DNA of 64,000 nucleotides, taken from Streptomyces cellostaticus (GTDB lineage: Bacteria; Actinomycetota; Actinomycetes; Streptomycetales; Streptomycetaceae). Below, in pieces: positions 1 to 10,591 of this stretch; position 1 is the stretch's first letter; each line of letters opens with the position of its first letter. The DNA is taken from the NCBI RefSeq assembly GCF_001513965.1, contig NZ_KQ948024.1:16649-80648 (forward strand), read 5' to 3'. Made by a program: the position numbers and the translations under genes. The notes under the pieces are model-generated. The model did not search any database. It had not been told where the DNA came from and was given only the letters and a program-made list of their open reading frames with translations.

Positions 1-54
1 CTCGATCTGCTCGAGGTCGAGGAGATCGAGGAGGTCCTGAAGTGCCTGGCTCAT
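1..54 (-). CDS. tesB: Acyl-CoA thioesterase II (TesB-like), N-terminal fragment
   Basis: Only the first 18 codons are inside the window; the gene continues beyond base 1 on the minus strand. The visible peptide starts MSQALQDLLDLLDLEQIE, which matches the typical start of TesB-type hot-dog-fold thioesterases that hydrolyse acyl-CoA to free acid and CoA. It lies 35 bp downstream of an acyl-CoA dehydrogenase on the same strand, so co-transcription is plausible and fits an acyl-CoA metabolism role. The call rests on a very short stretch. Confidence 0.6.
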   Translation of the reverse strand, partial: MSQALQDLLDLLDLEQIE

Positions 55-89
55 GGCGTTAGTTGTACCGGCCAGTGATTGCGGAGACC

Positions 90-1274
90 TTACAGACCCA
101 TGTCCTTGGCGATGATCGACTTCATGATCTCGCTGGTGCCGCCGTAGATGCGGTTGACGCGGTTGTCCGCGTACAGGCGGGCGATCGGGTACTCGTTCAT
201 GAAGCCGTAGCCGCCGTGCAGCTGGAGGCAGCGGTCGATCACGCGGTGGGCGACCTCGGTGGTGAACAGCTTGGCGCTGGCGGCCTCGGCGGGGGTCAGC
301 TCGCCGGCGTCGAGGGCCTCCGTCGCGCGGTCGACCACGGCCTCGGCCGCGTCCACCTCGGCCTGGCAGGCGGCCAGCTCGAACTTGGTGTTCTGGAAGG
401 CGGCGACGGGCTGGCCGAAGACGACGCGGTCCTGGACGTACTGCTTGGCGAACCGGACGGCGGCCTTGGCCTGCGCGTAGGCACCGAAGGCGATGCCCCA
501 GCGCTCGGAGGCGAGGTTGTGGCCGAGGTAGTAGAAGCCCTTGTTCTCCTCGCCGAGGAGGTCCTCGACGGGCACCTTGACGTCCACGAAGGCCAGCTCG
601 GCGGTGTCGGAGGTCTTCAGGCCGAGCTTGTCGAGCTTGCGGCCGACCGAGTAGCCCTCGGCCTTGGTGTCCACGACGAAGAGGGAGATGCCGTGGCGGC
701 GGTCCTCGGCGGTGGGCGCGGAGGTGCGGGCGCAGACGATCATGCGGTCGGCGTGCACGCCGCCGGTGATGAAGGTCTTGGCACCGTTGAGGACGTAGTG
801 CGTGCCGTCCTCGGAGAGCTTGGCGGTGGTCTTCATGCCCGCGAGGTCGGAGCCGGTACCCGGCTCGGTCATCGCGATGGCCCACATCTCCTCGCCGGAG
901 ACGAACTTCGGCAGGTAGCGCTTCTTCTGCTCGTCGGTGGCGAGCAGCTTGATGTAGGGCAGGCCGAGCAGCACGTGCACGCCGGAGCCGCCGAAGTGGA
1001 CGCCCGCGCGGGCCGTCTCCTCGTACATCACGGCCTCGAACTTGTACGAGTCGATGCCCGCGCCGCCGTACTCCTCCTCGACCCGGATGCCGAAGAGACC
1101 CAGCTCCGCGATCTTGTAGTAGAAGTCGCGCGGCGCCTGGCCGGCCTCGAACCACTCGTCGTACACCGGTACGACCTCGGCCTCGATGAAGGCGCGAAGG
1201 GTCTCCCGGAACGCCTCGTGATCCTCGTTGAACACCGTACGGCGCACGCCGCCCACCTCCACGTACCTCGGCAT
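90..1274 (-). CDS. Acyl-CoA dehydrogenase, long-chain/isovaleryl-type catalytic arrangement
   Basis: FAD flavoenzyme that introduces the alpha-beta double bond into acyl-CoA, passing electrons to electron-transfer flavoprotein. The 394-residue length is normal for the family. Signature 1 is at about residues 134-143 (AMTEPGTGSD) and signature 2 at about 351-357 (QLHGGYG). The C-terminal position that carries Glu in short/medium-chain enzymes is Gly here (IYGGT, 377-380), while Glu257 sits in the SER motif of helix G. That is where long-chain and isovaleryl-CoA dehydrogenases keep their base. The gene follows the TetR gene on the same strand, 87 bp downstream. Substrate is not determined by sequence; a long-chain or branched acyl-CoA is likely. 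Confidence 0.9.
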   Translation of the reverse strand: MPRYVEVGGVRRTVFNEDHEAFRETLRAFIEAEVVPVYDEWFEAGQAPRDFYYKIAELGLFGIRVEEEYGGAGIDSYKFEAVMYEETARAGVHFGGSGVHVLLGLPYIKLLATDEQKKRYLPKFVSGEEMWAIAMTEPGTGSDLAGMKTTAKLSEDGTHYVLNGAKTFITGGVHADRMIVCARTSAPTAEDRRHGISLFVVDTKAEGYSVGRKLDKLGLKTSDTAELAFVDVKVPVEDLLGEENKGFYYLGHNLASERWGIAFGAYAQAKAAVRFAKQYVQDRVVFGQPVAAFQNTKFELAACQAEVDAAEAVVDRATEALDAGELTPAEAASAKLFTTEVAHRVIDRCLQLHGGYGFMNEYPIARLYADNRVNRIYGGTSEIMKSIIAKDMGL

Positions 1275-1361
1275 GACATCGGCATGTCTAAGCGCTTGCT
1301 CAGAGGCAACCGTACCGGCCAGTACGAAACCTCGTCCAGAGGGGTCCGGCCGTAACGCTCG

Positions 1362-1967
1362 TCACTCCGAGGGGGTGCCCGCCGCCGCGAACGCCCCCCG
1401 CGCCATCCGGTGCAGCAGCGCGGCCGTGGCCCCGCGCCCCGGCAGGGTGCCCGCACGGCCGAGGTGGGGGGTGGAGTTGAGCAGCCCGAAGACCGAGTGG
1501 ACCGCGGACCGCGCCGTCGGCTCCGTCAGCGCCGGATAGACCTCCCGCACCACCTCCACCCACAGCTCGACGTACTGCCGCTGCAGCTGCCGCACCAGCT
1601 TGCGGTCGCTGTCGCGCAGGCGGTCCAGCTCGCGGTCGTGCAGGGTGATCAGGGGGCGGTCGTCCAGGGCGAAGTCGATGTGCCCCTCGATGAGCGAGTC
1701 CAGCACCGCCGAGGCACCGGTCTGCCCGTCGGCCTCCGCCAGGCGCCGCTTGGCCCCGGTCAGCAGCTGGCCACTGATGCCCACCAGCAGCTCTGCGAGC
1801 ATCGCGTCCTTGCCCGGGAAGTGCCGGTACAGGCCGGGGCCGCTGATGCCGACCGCGGCACCTATCTCGTCCACGCCGACACCGTGGAAACCGCGCTCGG
1901 CGAACAGCCGGGCGGCCTCCTTGAGGATCTGCTCGCGGCGGGTGGGGGCGTCGGCTCTGGTGACCAT
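1362..1967 (-). CDS. TetR-family transcriptional repressor of the acyl-CoA catabolic genes
   Basis: 201 residues. An N-terminal TetR helix-turn-helix spans about residues 10-56 (REQILKEAARLF through GLYRHFPGKD), followed by a helical ligand-binding domain. It is divergent from accD1, with two matching 16-bp palindromes in the 96-bp gap. A homologous regulator in S. avermitilis (AccR, from memory) represses short-chain acyl-CoA carboxylase genes at GTTAA-N6-TTAAC sites and responds to acyl-CoAs. The same role, including autoregulation and control of the downstream dehydrogenase, is inferred here from motif and position only. Confidence 0.88.
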   Translation of the reverse strand: MVTRADAPTRREQILKEAARLFAERGFHGVGVDEIGAAVGISGPGLYRHFPGKDAMLAELLVGISGQLLTGAKRRLAEADGQTGASAVLDSLIEGHIDFALDDRPLITLHDRELDRLRDSDRKLVRQLQRQYVELWVEVVREVYPALTEPTARSAVHSVFGLLNSTPHLGRAGTLPGRGATAALLHRMARGAFAAAGTPSE

Positions 1968-1989
1968 GCCAGTAATTCTAGACAGCGAG

Positions 1990-2033
1990 GTTAGCGGTCG
2001 TTAACCTGATGGAAATGGTTAACGCTCATTAAC
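1990..2033. promoter_or_regulatory. Two TetR-type operators between the repressor gene and accD1
   Basis: Two 16-bp palindromes: GTTAG-N6-TTAAC at 1990-2005 and GTTAA-N6-TTAAC at 2018-2033, with centres 28 bp apart. They fill the short divergent promoter region and would let one repressor control both directions. The match to the GTTAA-N6-TTAAC motif described for AccR-type repressors is from memory; binding is inferred. Confidence 0.75.
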
Positions 2034-2063
2034 AGTACGACCACTGGGTGAGGGGACCGCAGG

Positions 2064-3680
2064 ATGCACGAGGCACCGGAGCTGACGAGCGCGGCAGATC
2101 CCGCGTCGGAGGCCTGGCGGGCCAATGAGGAAGCCCACCGCGAGCTGGTCGCCCAGCTGCGCGCCAAGCTCGCCGCGGCCGCCCTCGGCGGCGGCGAGAA
2201 GGCCCGCGCCCGGCACACCGCGCGCGGCAAGCTGCTGCCGAGGGACCGGGTGGACACCCTGCTCGACCCCGGGTCGCCGTTCCTGGAGCTGGCTCCCCTC
2301 GCGGCCGACGGGATGTACGACGGGCAGGCCCCGGCCGCCGGGGTGATCGCCGGGATCGGGCGGGTCAGCGGCCGCGAGTGCGTGATCGTCGCCAACGACG
2401 CCACCGTCAAGGGCGGCACGTACTACCCGATGACGGTGAAGAAGCACCTGCGCGCGCAGGAGGTGGCCCTGGACAACCGGCTGCCGTGCGTCTACCTCGT
2501 GGACTCCGGCGGCGCCTTCCTGCCGATGCAGGACGAGGTGTTCCCGGACCGCGAGCACTTCGGGCGGATCTTCTACAACCAGGCCCGGATGTCCGGCGCC
2601 GGGATCCCGCAGATCGCGGCCGTCCTCGGCTCGTGCACGGCCGGCGGCGCGTACGTCCCGGCGATGAGCGACGAGGCCGTGATCGTCCGCAACCAGGGCA
2701 CGATCTTCCTGGGCGGCCCGCCCCTGGTGAAGGCGGCGACCGGCGAGGTCGTCACCGCCGAGGAGCTGGGCGGCGGCGAGGTCCACTCCCGGATCTCCGG
2801 TGTCACCGACCACCTCGCCGAGGACGACGCGCACGCCCTCAGGATCGTGCGCAACATCGTCGCCACCCTGCCCGCCCGGCAGTCCCTCCCCTGGGAGGTC
2901 ACGCCGGTCGCGGAACCGAAGGTGGATCCGTTCGGGCTCTACGGCGCGGTCCCCGTGGACTCCCGTACCCCCTACGACGTCCGCGAGATCATCGCGCGCG
3001 TGGTGGACGGCTCGCGTTTCGCCGAGTTCAAGGCGGAGTTCGGGCAGACCCTGATCACCGGCTTCGCCCGCATCCACGGCCACCCGGTCGGGATCGTCGC
3101 CAACAACGGCATCCTGTTCTCCGAGTCCGCCCAGAAGGGCGCCCACTTCATCGAGCTGTGCGACCAGCGCGGCATCCCGCTCGTCTTCCTCCAGAACATC
3201 TCCGGCTTCATGGTCGGCAGGGACTACGAGGCGGGCGGCATCGCCAAGCACGGCGCCAAGATGGTGACGGCCGTGGCCTGCACCCGGGTGCCCAAGCTGA
3301 CCGTCGTCGTGGGCGGCTCCTACGGCGCGGGCAACTACTCGATGTGCGGCCGGGCCTACTCCCCCCGCTTCCTGTGGATGTGGCCCAACGCCAAGATCTC
3401 CGTCATGGGCGGCGAGCAGGCCGCCTCCGTCCTCGCGACCGTCAAGCGCGACCAGCTGGAGGCGCGTGGCGAGCAGTGGCCGGGCGAGGAGGAAGAGGCC
3501 TTCAAGGCGCCGATCCGCGCGCAGTACGAGCACCAGGGCAATGCCTACTACGCCACCGCCCGCCTCTGGGACGACGGCGTGATCGACCCGCTGGAAACCC
3601 GTCAGGTGCTGGGACTCGCCCTGACGGCCTGCGCCAACGCGCCGCTGGGAGACCCCCAGTTCGGCGTCTTCCGGATGTGA
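2064..3680 (+). CDS. accD1: Acyl-CoA carboxylase carboxyltransferase subunit (methylcrotonyl-CoA carboxylase beta type)
   Basis: 538 residues of the biotin-dependent carboxyltransferase family, which moves CO2 from carboxybiotin onto an acyl-CoA. The crotonase-fold halves show glycine-rich oxyanion motifs (SCTAGGAYVPAMSD near 190-203; GGSYGAGNYSMCGRAYSP near 414-431). The MccB-like sequence and operon context point to 3-methylcrotonyl-CoA in leucine breakdown. ATG 2064 follows a GGGGACCGCAGG stretch. It is the first gene of the accD1-accA1-hmgL-acdH operon, directly downstream of two TetR-type operators. A broader short-chain acyl-CoA specificity is possible. Confidence 0.92.
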   Translation: MHEAPELTSAADPASEAWRANEEAHRELVAQLRAKLAAAALGGGEKARARHTARGKLLPRDRVDTLLDPGSPFLELAPLAADGMYDGQAPAAGVIAGIGRVSGRECVIVANDATVKGGTYYPMTVKKHLRAQEVALDNRLPCVYLVDSGGAFLPMQDEVFPDREHFGRIFYNQARMSGAGIPQIAAVLGSCTAGGAYVPAMSDEAVIVRNQGTIFLGGPPLVKAATGEVVTAEELGGGEVHSRISGVTDHLAEDDAHALRIVRNIVATLPARQSLPWEVTPVAEPKVDPFGLYGAVPVDSRTPYDVREIIARVVDGSRFAEFKAEFGQTLITGFARIHGHPVGIVANNGILFSESAQKGAHFIELCDQRGIPLVFLQNISGFMVGRDYEAGGIAKHGAKMVTAVACTRVPKLTVVVGGSYGAGNYSMCGRAYSPRFLWMWPNAKISVMGGEQAASVLATVKRDQLEARGEQWPGEEEEAFKAPIRAQYEHQGNAYYATARLWDDGVIDPLETRQVLGLALTACANAPLGDPQFGVFRM

Positions 3681-3691
3681 GGAGGGGAACC

Positions 3692-5616
<1,925 letters not shown>

Positions 5617-5620
<4 letters not shown>

Positions 5621-6558
5621 GCGCCGGGGGACTGCCCATGGCCGTACCGGCCCAGGACCTGCCCGCACGGGTGCGCATCTACGAGGTCGGCGCGCGCGAC
5701 GGCCTGCAGAACGAGAAGGCGGAAGTCCCGACCGAGGTGAAGGCGGAGTTCATCCGCCGCCTGGCCGACGCGGGCCTGACCACGATCGAGGCGACGAGCT
5801 TCGTGCATCCCAAGTGGGTGCCCCAGCTCGCCGACGCCGAGCAGTTGTTCCCCCAGGTCGGCGATCTCGACGTGGAACTGCCCGTGCTGGTGCCCAACCA
5901 GCGGGGCCTGGACCGGGCGCTGGCGCTCGGCGCCCGCCGTATCGCGGTGTTCGCCAGCGCCACGGAGTCCTTCGCGAAGGCCAACCTCAACCGCACGCTG
6001 GACGAGTCGCTGGCCGTGTTCGCCCCGGTGGTGCGGCAGGCGAAGGACGCGGGCGTGCACGTACGCGGCTATGTCTCGATGTGCTTCGGCGATCCCTGGG
6101 AAGGAGCGGTCCCCCTCCACCAGGTGGCCCGCGTCTGCACGGCCCTGCGCGACATGGGCTGCGACGAGCTGAGCCTCGGCGACACCATCGGCGTCGCCAC
6201 TCCGGGCCACGTCCTCGGACTGCTCGCCCTGCTGAACGAGGAGGGCGTGCCGACGAACACGATCGGCGTGCACTTCCACGACACCTACGGCCAGGCGCTC
6301 GCGAACACCTACGCGGCCCTGGAACACGGCGTGACCACCGTCGACGCCTCCGCCGGAGGCCTCGGCGGCTGCCCGTACGCCAAGTCCGCCACCGGCAACC
6401 TCGCCACCGAAGACCTCGTATGGATGCTGCACGGCCTCGGCATCGAGACCGGGGTCGACCTCGGCCGTCTGACCGCCACCAGCGTGTGGATGGCCGAACA
6501 GCTGGGCCGCCCGAGCCCGTCCCGTACCGTCCGCGCTCTCTCCCACAAGGACCAGTGA
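5617..6558 (+). CDS. hmgL: Hydroxymethylglutaryl-CoA lyase
   Basis: 313 residues. Cleaves 3-hydroxy-3-methylglutaryl-CoA to acetoacetate and acetyl-CoA, the last step of leucine degradation. TIM-barrel DRE-lyase motifs are present: ARDGLQ (Arg27, Asp28), metal ligands HFH (219-221), and the family signature around GGLGGCPYA with the catalytic Cys252. The ATG overlaps the accA1 stop, so translation is probably coupled. An internal ATG at codon 8 is an alternative start; family N-termini begin near ARVRIYEVG. Confidence 0.94.
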
Positions 6559-6563
6559 TCAGC

Positions 6564-7724
6564 ATGGACCACCGCCTCAGCCCCGAGCTGGAGGAACTCC
6601 GCCGTACGGTGGAGGAGTTCGCGCACGATGTCGTGGCGCCCAAGATCGGCGACTTCTACGAGCGGCACGAGTTCCCGTACGAGATCGTCCGCGAGATGGG
6701 CCGCATGGGCCTGTTCGGGCTGCCGTTCCCGGAGGAGTACGGCGGCATGGGCGGCGACTACCTGGCCCTCGGCATCGCCCTGGAGGAACTGGCCCGGGTG
6801 GACTCGTCCGTGGCCATCACGCTGGAGGCCGGTGTCTCGCTGGGCGCCATGCCCCTGCACCTGTTCGGCACCGAGGAGCAGAAGCGCGAGTGGCTCCCGC
6901 GCCTGTGCTCCGGCGAGATGCTCGGCGCGTTCGGCCTGACGGAACCGGACGGCGGCAGCGACGCCGGGGCCACCCGCACCACGGCCCGCCTGGACTCTGC
7001 CACCGGCGAATGGGTCATCAACGGCACGAAGTGCTTCATCACCAACTCGGGCACGGACATCACGGGTCTGGTGACGGTCACGGCGGTCACCGGCCGGAAG
7101 CCGGACGGCAGGCCGCAGATCTCGGCGATCATCGTCCCCTCCGGCACCCCCGGCTTCACGGTCGCCGCGCCCTACTCGAAGGTCGGCTGGAACGCCTCCG
7201 ACACCCGTGAGCTGTCCTTCCAGGACGTCCGGGTGCCCGCTGCCAACCTCCTCGGCGAGGAGGGCCGGGGCTACGCCCAGTTCCTGCGCATCCTCGACGA
7301 GGGCCGCATCGCCATCGCGGCGCTGGCGACCGGCCTCGCGCAGGGCTGTGTGGACGAGTCGGTCAAGTACGCCAAGGAACGCCACGCCTTCGGCAAGCCC
7401 ATCGGCGCCAACCAGGCCATCCAGTTCAAGATCGCCGACATGGAGATGAAGGCCCACACGGCCCGCCTCGCCTGGCGTGACGCGGCCAGCCGCCTGGTCG
7501 CGGGCGAGCCCTTCAAGAAGGAGGCGGCCCTGGCCAAGCTCTACTCCTCCACGGTCGCCGTGGACAACGCCCGCGAGGCCACCCAGATCCACGGCGGCTA
7601 CGGCTTCATGAACGAGTACCCGGTGGCCCGCATGTGGCGCGACTCCAAGATCCTGGAGATCGGCGAGGGCACGAGCGAGGTCCAGCGGATGCTGATCGCT
7701 CGGGAGTTGGGGCTGGTGAGCTGA
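6564..7724 (+). CDS. acdH: Acyl-CoA dehydrogenase of branched-chain amino acid catabolism
   Basis: 386 residues. Family signatures: FGLTEPDGGSD (about 123-133) and QIHGGYGFMNEY (341-352). Unlike the dehydrogenase at the start of the window it keeps the C-terminal Glu368 in IGEGT, the short/branched-chain arrangement. It follows hmgL by 5 bp in the same operon, consistent with isovaleryl-CoA, isobutyryl-CoA or 2-methylbutyryl-CoA as substrate. The name acdH is used because the position matches the S. coelicolor valine-catabolic acdH as I remember it. Confidence 0.9.
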   Translation: MDHRLSPELEELRRTVEEFAHDVVAPKIGDFYERHEFPYEIVREMGRMGLFGLPFPEEYGGMGGDYLALGIALEELARVDSSVAITLEAGVSLGAMPLHLFGTEEQKREWLPRLCSGEMLGAFGLTEPDGGSDAGATRTTARLDSATGEWVINGTKCFITNSGTDITGLVTVTAVTGRKPDGRPQISAIIVPSGTPGFTVAAPYSKVGWNASDTRELSFQDVRVPAANLLGEEGRGYAQFLRILDEGRIAIAALATGLAQGCVDESVKYAKERHAFGKPIGANQAIQFKIADMEMKAHTARLAWRDAASRLVAGEPFKKEAALAKLYSSTVAVDNAREATQIHGGYGFMNEYPVARMWRDSKILEIGEGTSEVQRMLIARELGLVS

Positions 7725-7741
7725 ACTCCGGAAAAGGACCG

Positions 7742-7766
7742 GCCCCACGCGTGTGCCGCGCGGGGC
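7742..7766 (+). terminator. Hairpin after the accD1 operon
   Basis: GCCCC-A-CGCG pairs with CGCG-C-GGGGC, with one internal mismatch and a 5-nt loop. It lies 18 bp after the acdH stop. There is no U-tract, which is common for Streptomyces terminators. Confidence 0.5.
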
Positions 7767-7886
7767 TCGGCCCGCAGGCGCTCGCGGCCGGGTTCGGCGA
7801 ATCAGGTGGTTCTGCGGGCAGGGCATTGCGTGACGGGCGTGCAGGACGTTGATCAGCGCGTCCGTCATCTGCCTGTGGAGGTAACC

Positions 7887-8303
7887 GTGAAAGCCGCGAA
7901 GTATGCGACCGGACTGATGCTGGGGCTGGCGGTGACCGCCACGATGGTCACCACGACTGCTTCGGCCGCACCGCACTCCGCTCTGGCCGACCATCTCGTC
8001 CTCACCAACTCCGACGACGGCCGCAGCGTGGTCCGGTCGGTCGGTGAGGACAGCGAGGTCCGGCTGACGGCCTACCGCGAGCGGGGCCTGACGTACACCT
8101 GGAGCATGCCGACTGCCACCAATGCCCGGGTCCTGGGCCGGACTGTCGGCGGCACGAGACCGGCCGGTGACGCATACGCGGTCCTGCATGCGGACAGCCC
8201 GGGCACCAGCACCGTCTCCGCCGTGCGGCAGTGCCACGCCGACCCCGGGCACGTGTGTCCCCGTGCCATCGCGCCGTGGAAGGCCACCATCGAAGTGCGC
8301 TGA
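7887..8303 (+). CDS. Small secreted protein, possibly chagasin-like (inhibitor family I42)
   Basis: 138 residues from a GTG start with GGAGG seven bases upstream. An upstream in-frame ATG at 7806 has no ribosome binding site and would bury the signal peptide. Residues 1-28 are a Sec signal peptide ending in ASA-A. The mature domain of about 110 residues is mostly beta. VGEDSEVRL, LTYTW, VGG, PGTSTVS and APWKATIEV occur in the order of the conserved segments of chagasin-type cysteine-peptidase inhibitors. The canonical NPTTGY loop is degenerate. Function is a fold-level guess; two Cys in the last third could form a disulfide. It stands alone between the accD1 operon and desE. Confidence 0.75.
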   Translation: MKAAKYATGLMLGLAVTATMVTTTASAAPHSALADHLVLTNSDDGRSVVRSVGEDSEVRLTAYRERGLTYTWSMPTATNARVLGRTVGGTRPAGDAYAVLHADSPGTSTVSAVRQCHADPGHVCPRAIAPWKATIEVR

Positions 8304-8408
8304 GACAGCGCGCGGCGCCGGTCTTCGAGACGTGCCGAAGACCCTGAAGACCGGCGCCGCGCTTCGCTCTCGACCGTGGCGTACGCGCCCCAACCCCTGG
8401 ACACCAGC

Positions 8409-8427
8409 TGAGGTTAGGCTAACCTAC
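8409..8427. promoter_or_regulatory. Iron box (DmdR/IdeR operator) upstream of desE
   Basis: TGAGGTTAGGCTAACCTAC matches the 19-bp actinobacterial iron-repressor palindrome TTAGGTTAGGCTAACCTAA except near the ends. It lies 51 bp before the desE start, predicting Fe2+-dependent repression. Confidence 0.88.
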
Positions 8428-8478
8428 CTTCGACCTTGTCCGGCGGGCGCTCCGCCCCGTTCGAAAGCAGTCATACCC

Positions 8479-9525
8479 ATGTCCCATACCCGTGCCACCC
8501 ACCTCACTCGCCGCGGCCTGCTCGCCGCGGGCGGCGCCCTCGGACTCGGTGCCGCGCTCGCCGCCTGCGGGGACGACAAGGGGATAGGCACGGACTCCGG
8601 GAAGGCGGCCGACAGCGGCAAGTCCGGCCCCTGGAGCTTCAAGGACGACCGCGGTACGGCCGTGAAGCTGGACAAGGTCCCCGCGAACATCGTCGCCTTC
8701 ACCGGTGTCGGCGCGGCCCTGTACGACTACGGCATCCAGGTCAAGGGTGTCTTCGGCCCCACGAAGACCACCGCCGGCAAGGCCGATGTCCAGGCCGGCG
8801 ACATGGACATCAGCAAGGTGACGGTCCTCGGCAACACCTGGGGCCAGTTCAGCATCGAGAAGTACGCGGCGCTCGCGCCCGACGTGCTCATCACGACGAT
8901 GTTCGACAACGCCGGCACCCTCTGGTATGTCCCCGAGGAGTCGAAGAAGAAGATCGCCCAGCTGGCGCCCAGCGTCGGCATCTCCGTCTACGACCGTCAG
9001 CTCACCCAGCCCCTGCAGCGCATGTGGGATCTCGCCGAGTCCCTCGGCGCCGACCTGAAGGCCGCCAAGGTGACGGACGCGAAGAAGCGGTTCGAGGACG
9101 CGGCCGCCCGGCTGCGCGCCGCCGCGAAGGCGAAGCCCGAGATCAAGGTGATGGCCGGTTCCGCCAGCGACCAGCTCTTCTACGTCTCCGGCACCAACCT
9201 CTCCATCGACCTGGAGTACTTCAAGGCCCTCGGCGTGAACTTCGTGGAGCCCCCGGAGAGCGCGAAGAAGCAGGGTGGTGGCTGGTACGAGTCGCTGAGC
9301 TGGGAGAACGTCGACAAGTACAAGGCCGACATCATCATGATGGACGACCGGTCCTCGGCGATCCAGCCCGCTGACATCAGCAAGGCCACGTGGAAGAAGT
9401 TGCCTGCGGTGAAGGCCGGGCAGGTTGTCGGGCGGTCGCCCGAGCCGATCCTGTCCTACGACAAGTGTGTGCCGTTGCTGACGAGTCTGGCGGAGGCCTT
9501 GGAGAAGGCGAAGAAGGTCAGTTAG
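8479..9525 (+). CDS. desE: Ferrioxamine-binding lipoprotein of the siderophore ABC transporter
   Basis: 348-residue periplasmic-type binding protein (FecB/FepB fold) that captures ferric hydroxamate siderophores outside the membrane. The N-terminus has twin Arg (TRRGLLAAG, 10-18) and a lipobox ending in Cys30 (LAAC), so export may use Tat followed by lipidation. ATG 8479 was chosen because it gives a complete signal peptide. An iron box lies in its promoter. The permease and ATPase are not encoded nearby, so it must work with a transporter elsewhere. Confidence 0.9.
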   Translation: MSHTRATHLTRRGLLAAGGALGLGAALAACGDDKGIGTDSGKAADSGKSGPWSFKDDRGTAVKLDKVPANIVAFTGVGAALYDYGIQVKGVFGPTKTTAGKADVQAGDMDISKVTVLGNTWGQFSIEKYAALAPDVLITTMFDNAGTLWYVPEESKKKIAQLAPSVGISVYDRQLTQPLQRMWDLAESLGADLKAAKVTDAKKRFEDAAARLRAAAKAKPEIKVMAGSASDQLFYVSGTNLSIDLEYFKALGVNFVEPPESAKKQGGGWYESLSWENVDKYKADIIMMDDRSSAIQPADISKATWKKLPAVKAGQVVGRSPEPILSYDKCVPLLTSLAEALEKAKKVS

Positions 9526-9553
9526 GCGCCGGTTCGGAGGGGTGGTTCTCATC

Positions 9554-9605
9554 GTGGGCGACTGCGGGCCACACGTGGCTGGTCGCGCAGTTCCCCGCGC
9601 CCCCA
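9554..9605. repeat. Streptomyces extragenic repeat, variant copy
   Basis: GTGGGCGACTGCGGGCC followed by GCTGGTCGCGCAGTTCCCCGC is a stretch I recognise as very frequent in Streptomyces intergenic DNA. It lies in the 132-bp gap between desE and desF. It appears to be a relative of the two better-matching elements near 22.8 and 42.3 kb. Confidence 0.55.
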
Positions 9606-9657
9606 GGCAGGCCGGACGCCCCCATGCCCAAAACCTGACGTGAATTCAGGAGCCCAT

Positions 9658-10479
9658 ATGACTACCGCCGTAGCCGCCCCGTTCCGTTTCTTTTCTCTTC
9701 AGGTCGTACGGACGAGGCGGCTCGGGCCGTCTCTGGTCCGGGTCACCTTCTCCGGTGCCGACCTGCACGCCTTTCACTCCGACGGGCGGGATCAGTCCCT
9801 GTCGCTCTTCCTGCCGCATCCGGGGCAGGCCGAACCCGTCGTCCCTCTGGAGCTGGGGGACGGGTGGTGGCAAGGGTGGCGTGAACTGCCGGACGGCATA
9901 CGGGCCGTGATGCGGTCGTACACGCTCCGGGCCCTGCGGCGCGATCCCGATGAGATCGACATCGACTTCGCCCTGCACACCCCCGCCGGCCCCGCCTCCC
10001 GCTGGGCCTCCCGGGCCGCCGCCGGTGACCGTGTCCTGCTGCTCGGCCCGGCGGTCGCCGACAACCGCGCCATCCGGTTCCGGCCGCCCGAGGGCACTGA
10101 TCTGGTCGTCCTGTGGGGCGACGAGACCGCCGTACCGGCCGCCACCGCCATCCTGGAGTCCCTGCCGGCGGGCACGCGTGCCCGGGCCTGGCTGGAGGTG
10201 CCGCATGCCGGTGACCTCCAGGACGTGGCGACCGAGGCGGACGCGGAGATCACCTGGCTCGTACGGCACGACGGGTCCCCCATGGCCGTCGACGCCGTAC
10301 GGGCCGCTCAACTGCCTGCCGCCGAGCGGCCGTACGTCTGGATCGCCGGTGAGTCCGGCCGGGTGAAGGAGTTGCGCCGGCACTTCGTCGGTGAGCGCGG
10401 GATCGACCGGCGGCGGGTCACCTTTGTCGGGTACTGGCGGCGGGGCATGACGGAGGAACAGCTCCGCGCCGCCGAGTAA
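9658..10479 (+). CDS. desF: Siderophore-interacting flavoprotein (ferric-siderophore reductase, SIP family)
   Basis: 273 residues. FAD-binding N-terminal barrel with the RSYTLR flavin motif near residue 84, then an NAD(P)H-binding C-terminal half with WGDETAVPA (about 154-162) typical of the ViuB/YqjH family. It probably reduces ferrioxamine in the cytoplasm to release Fe2+. ATG 9658 has AGGAG five bases upstream and is preferred over the GTG at 9640. It lies between desE and desA in the same orientation. Confidence 0.87.
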   Translation: MTTAVAAPFRFFSLQVVRTRRLGPSLVRVTFSGADLHAFHSDGRDQSLSLFLPHPGQAEPVVPLELGDGWWQGWRELPDGIRAVMRSYTLRALRRDPDEIDIDFALHTPAGPASRWASRAAAGDRVLLLGPAVADNRAIRFRPPEGTDLVVLWGDETAVPAATAILESLPAGTRARAWLEVPHAGDLQDVATEADAEITWLVRHDGSPMAVDAVRAAQLPAAERPYVWIAGESGRVKELRRHFVGERGIDRRRVTFVGYWRRGMTEEQLRAAE

Positions 10480-10532
10480 CTCCCCCTGAAGTGATGCCGG
10501 TCACGGGAGAGGCATGCCCCGGCCCCTGAAAC

Positions 10533-10551
10533 TTAGGTTAGGCTAACCTAA
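10533..10551. promoter_or_regulatory. Perfect iron box upstream of desA
   Basis: TTAGGTTAGGCTAACCTAA is a perfect copy of the consensus operator for DmdR1/IdeR-type iron repressors. It sits 40 bp upstream of desA and should switch the whole desABCD operon on under iron limitation. Confidence 0.95.
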
Positions 10552-10591
10552 GTTCATTCTCGCACGGACAGTCCCCTCGGAGGACCCCCAC

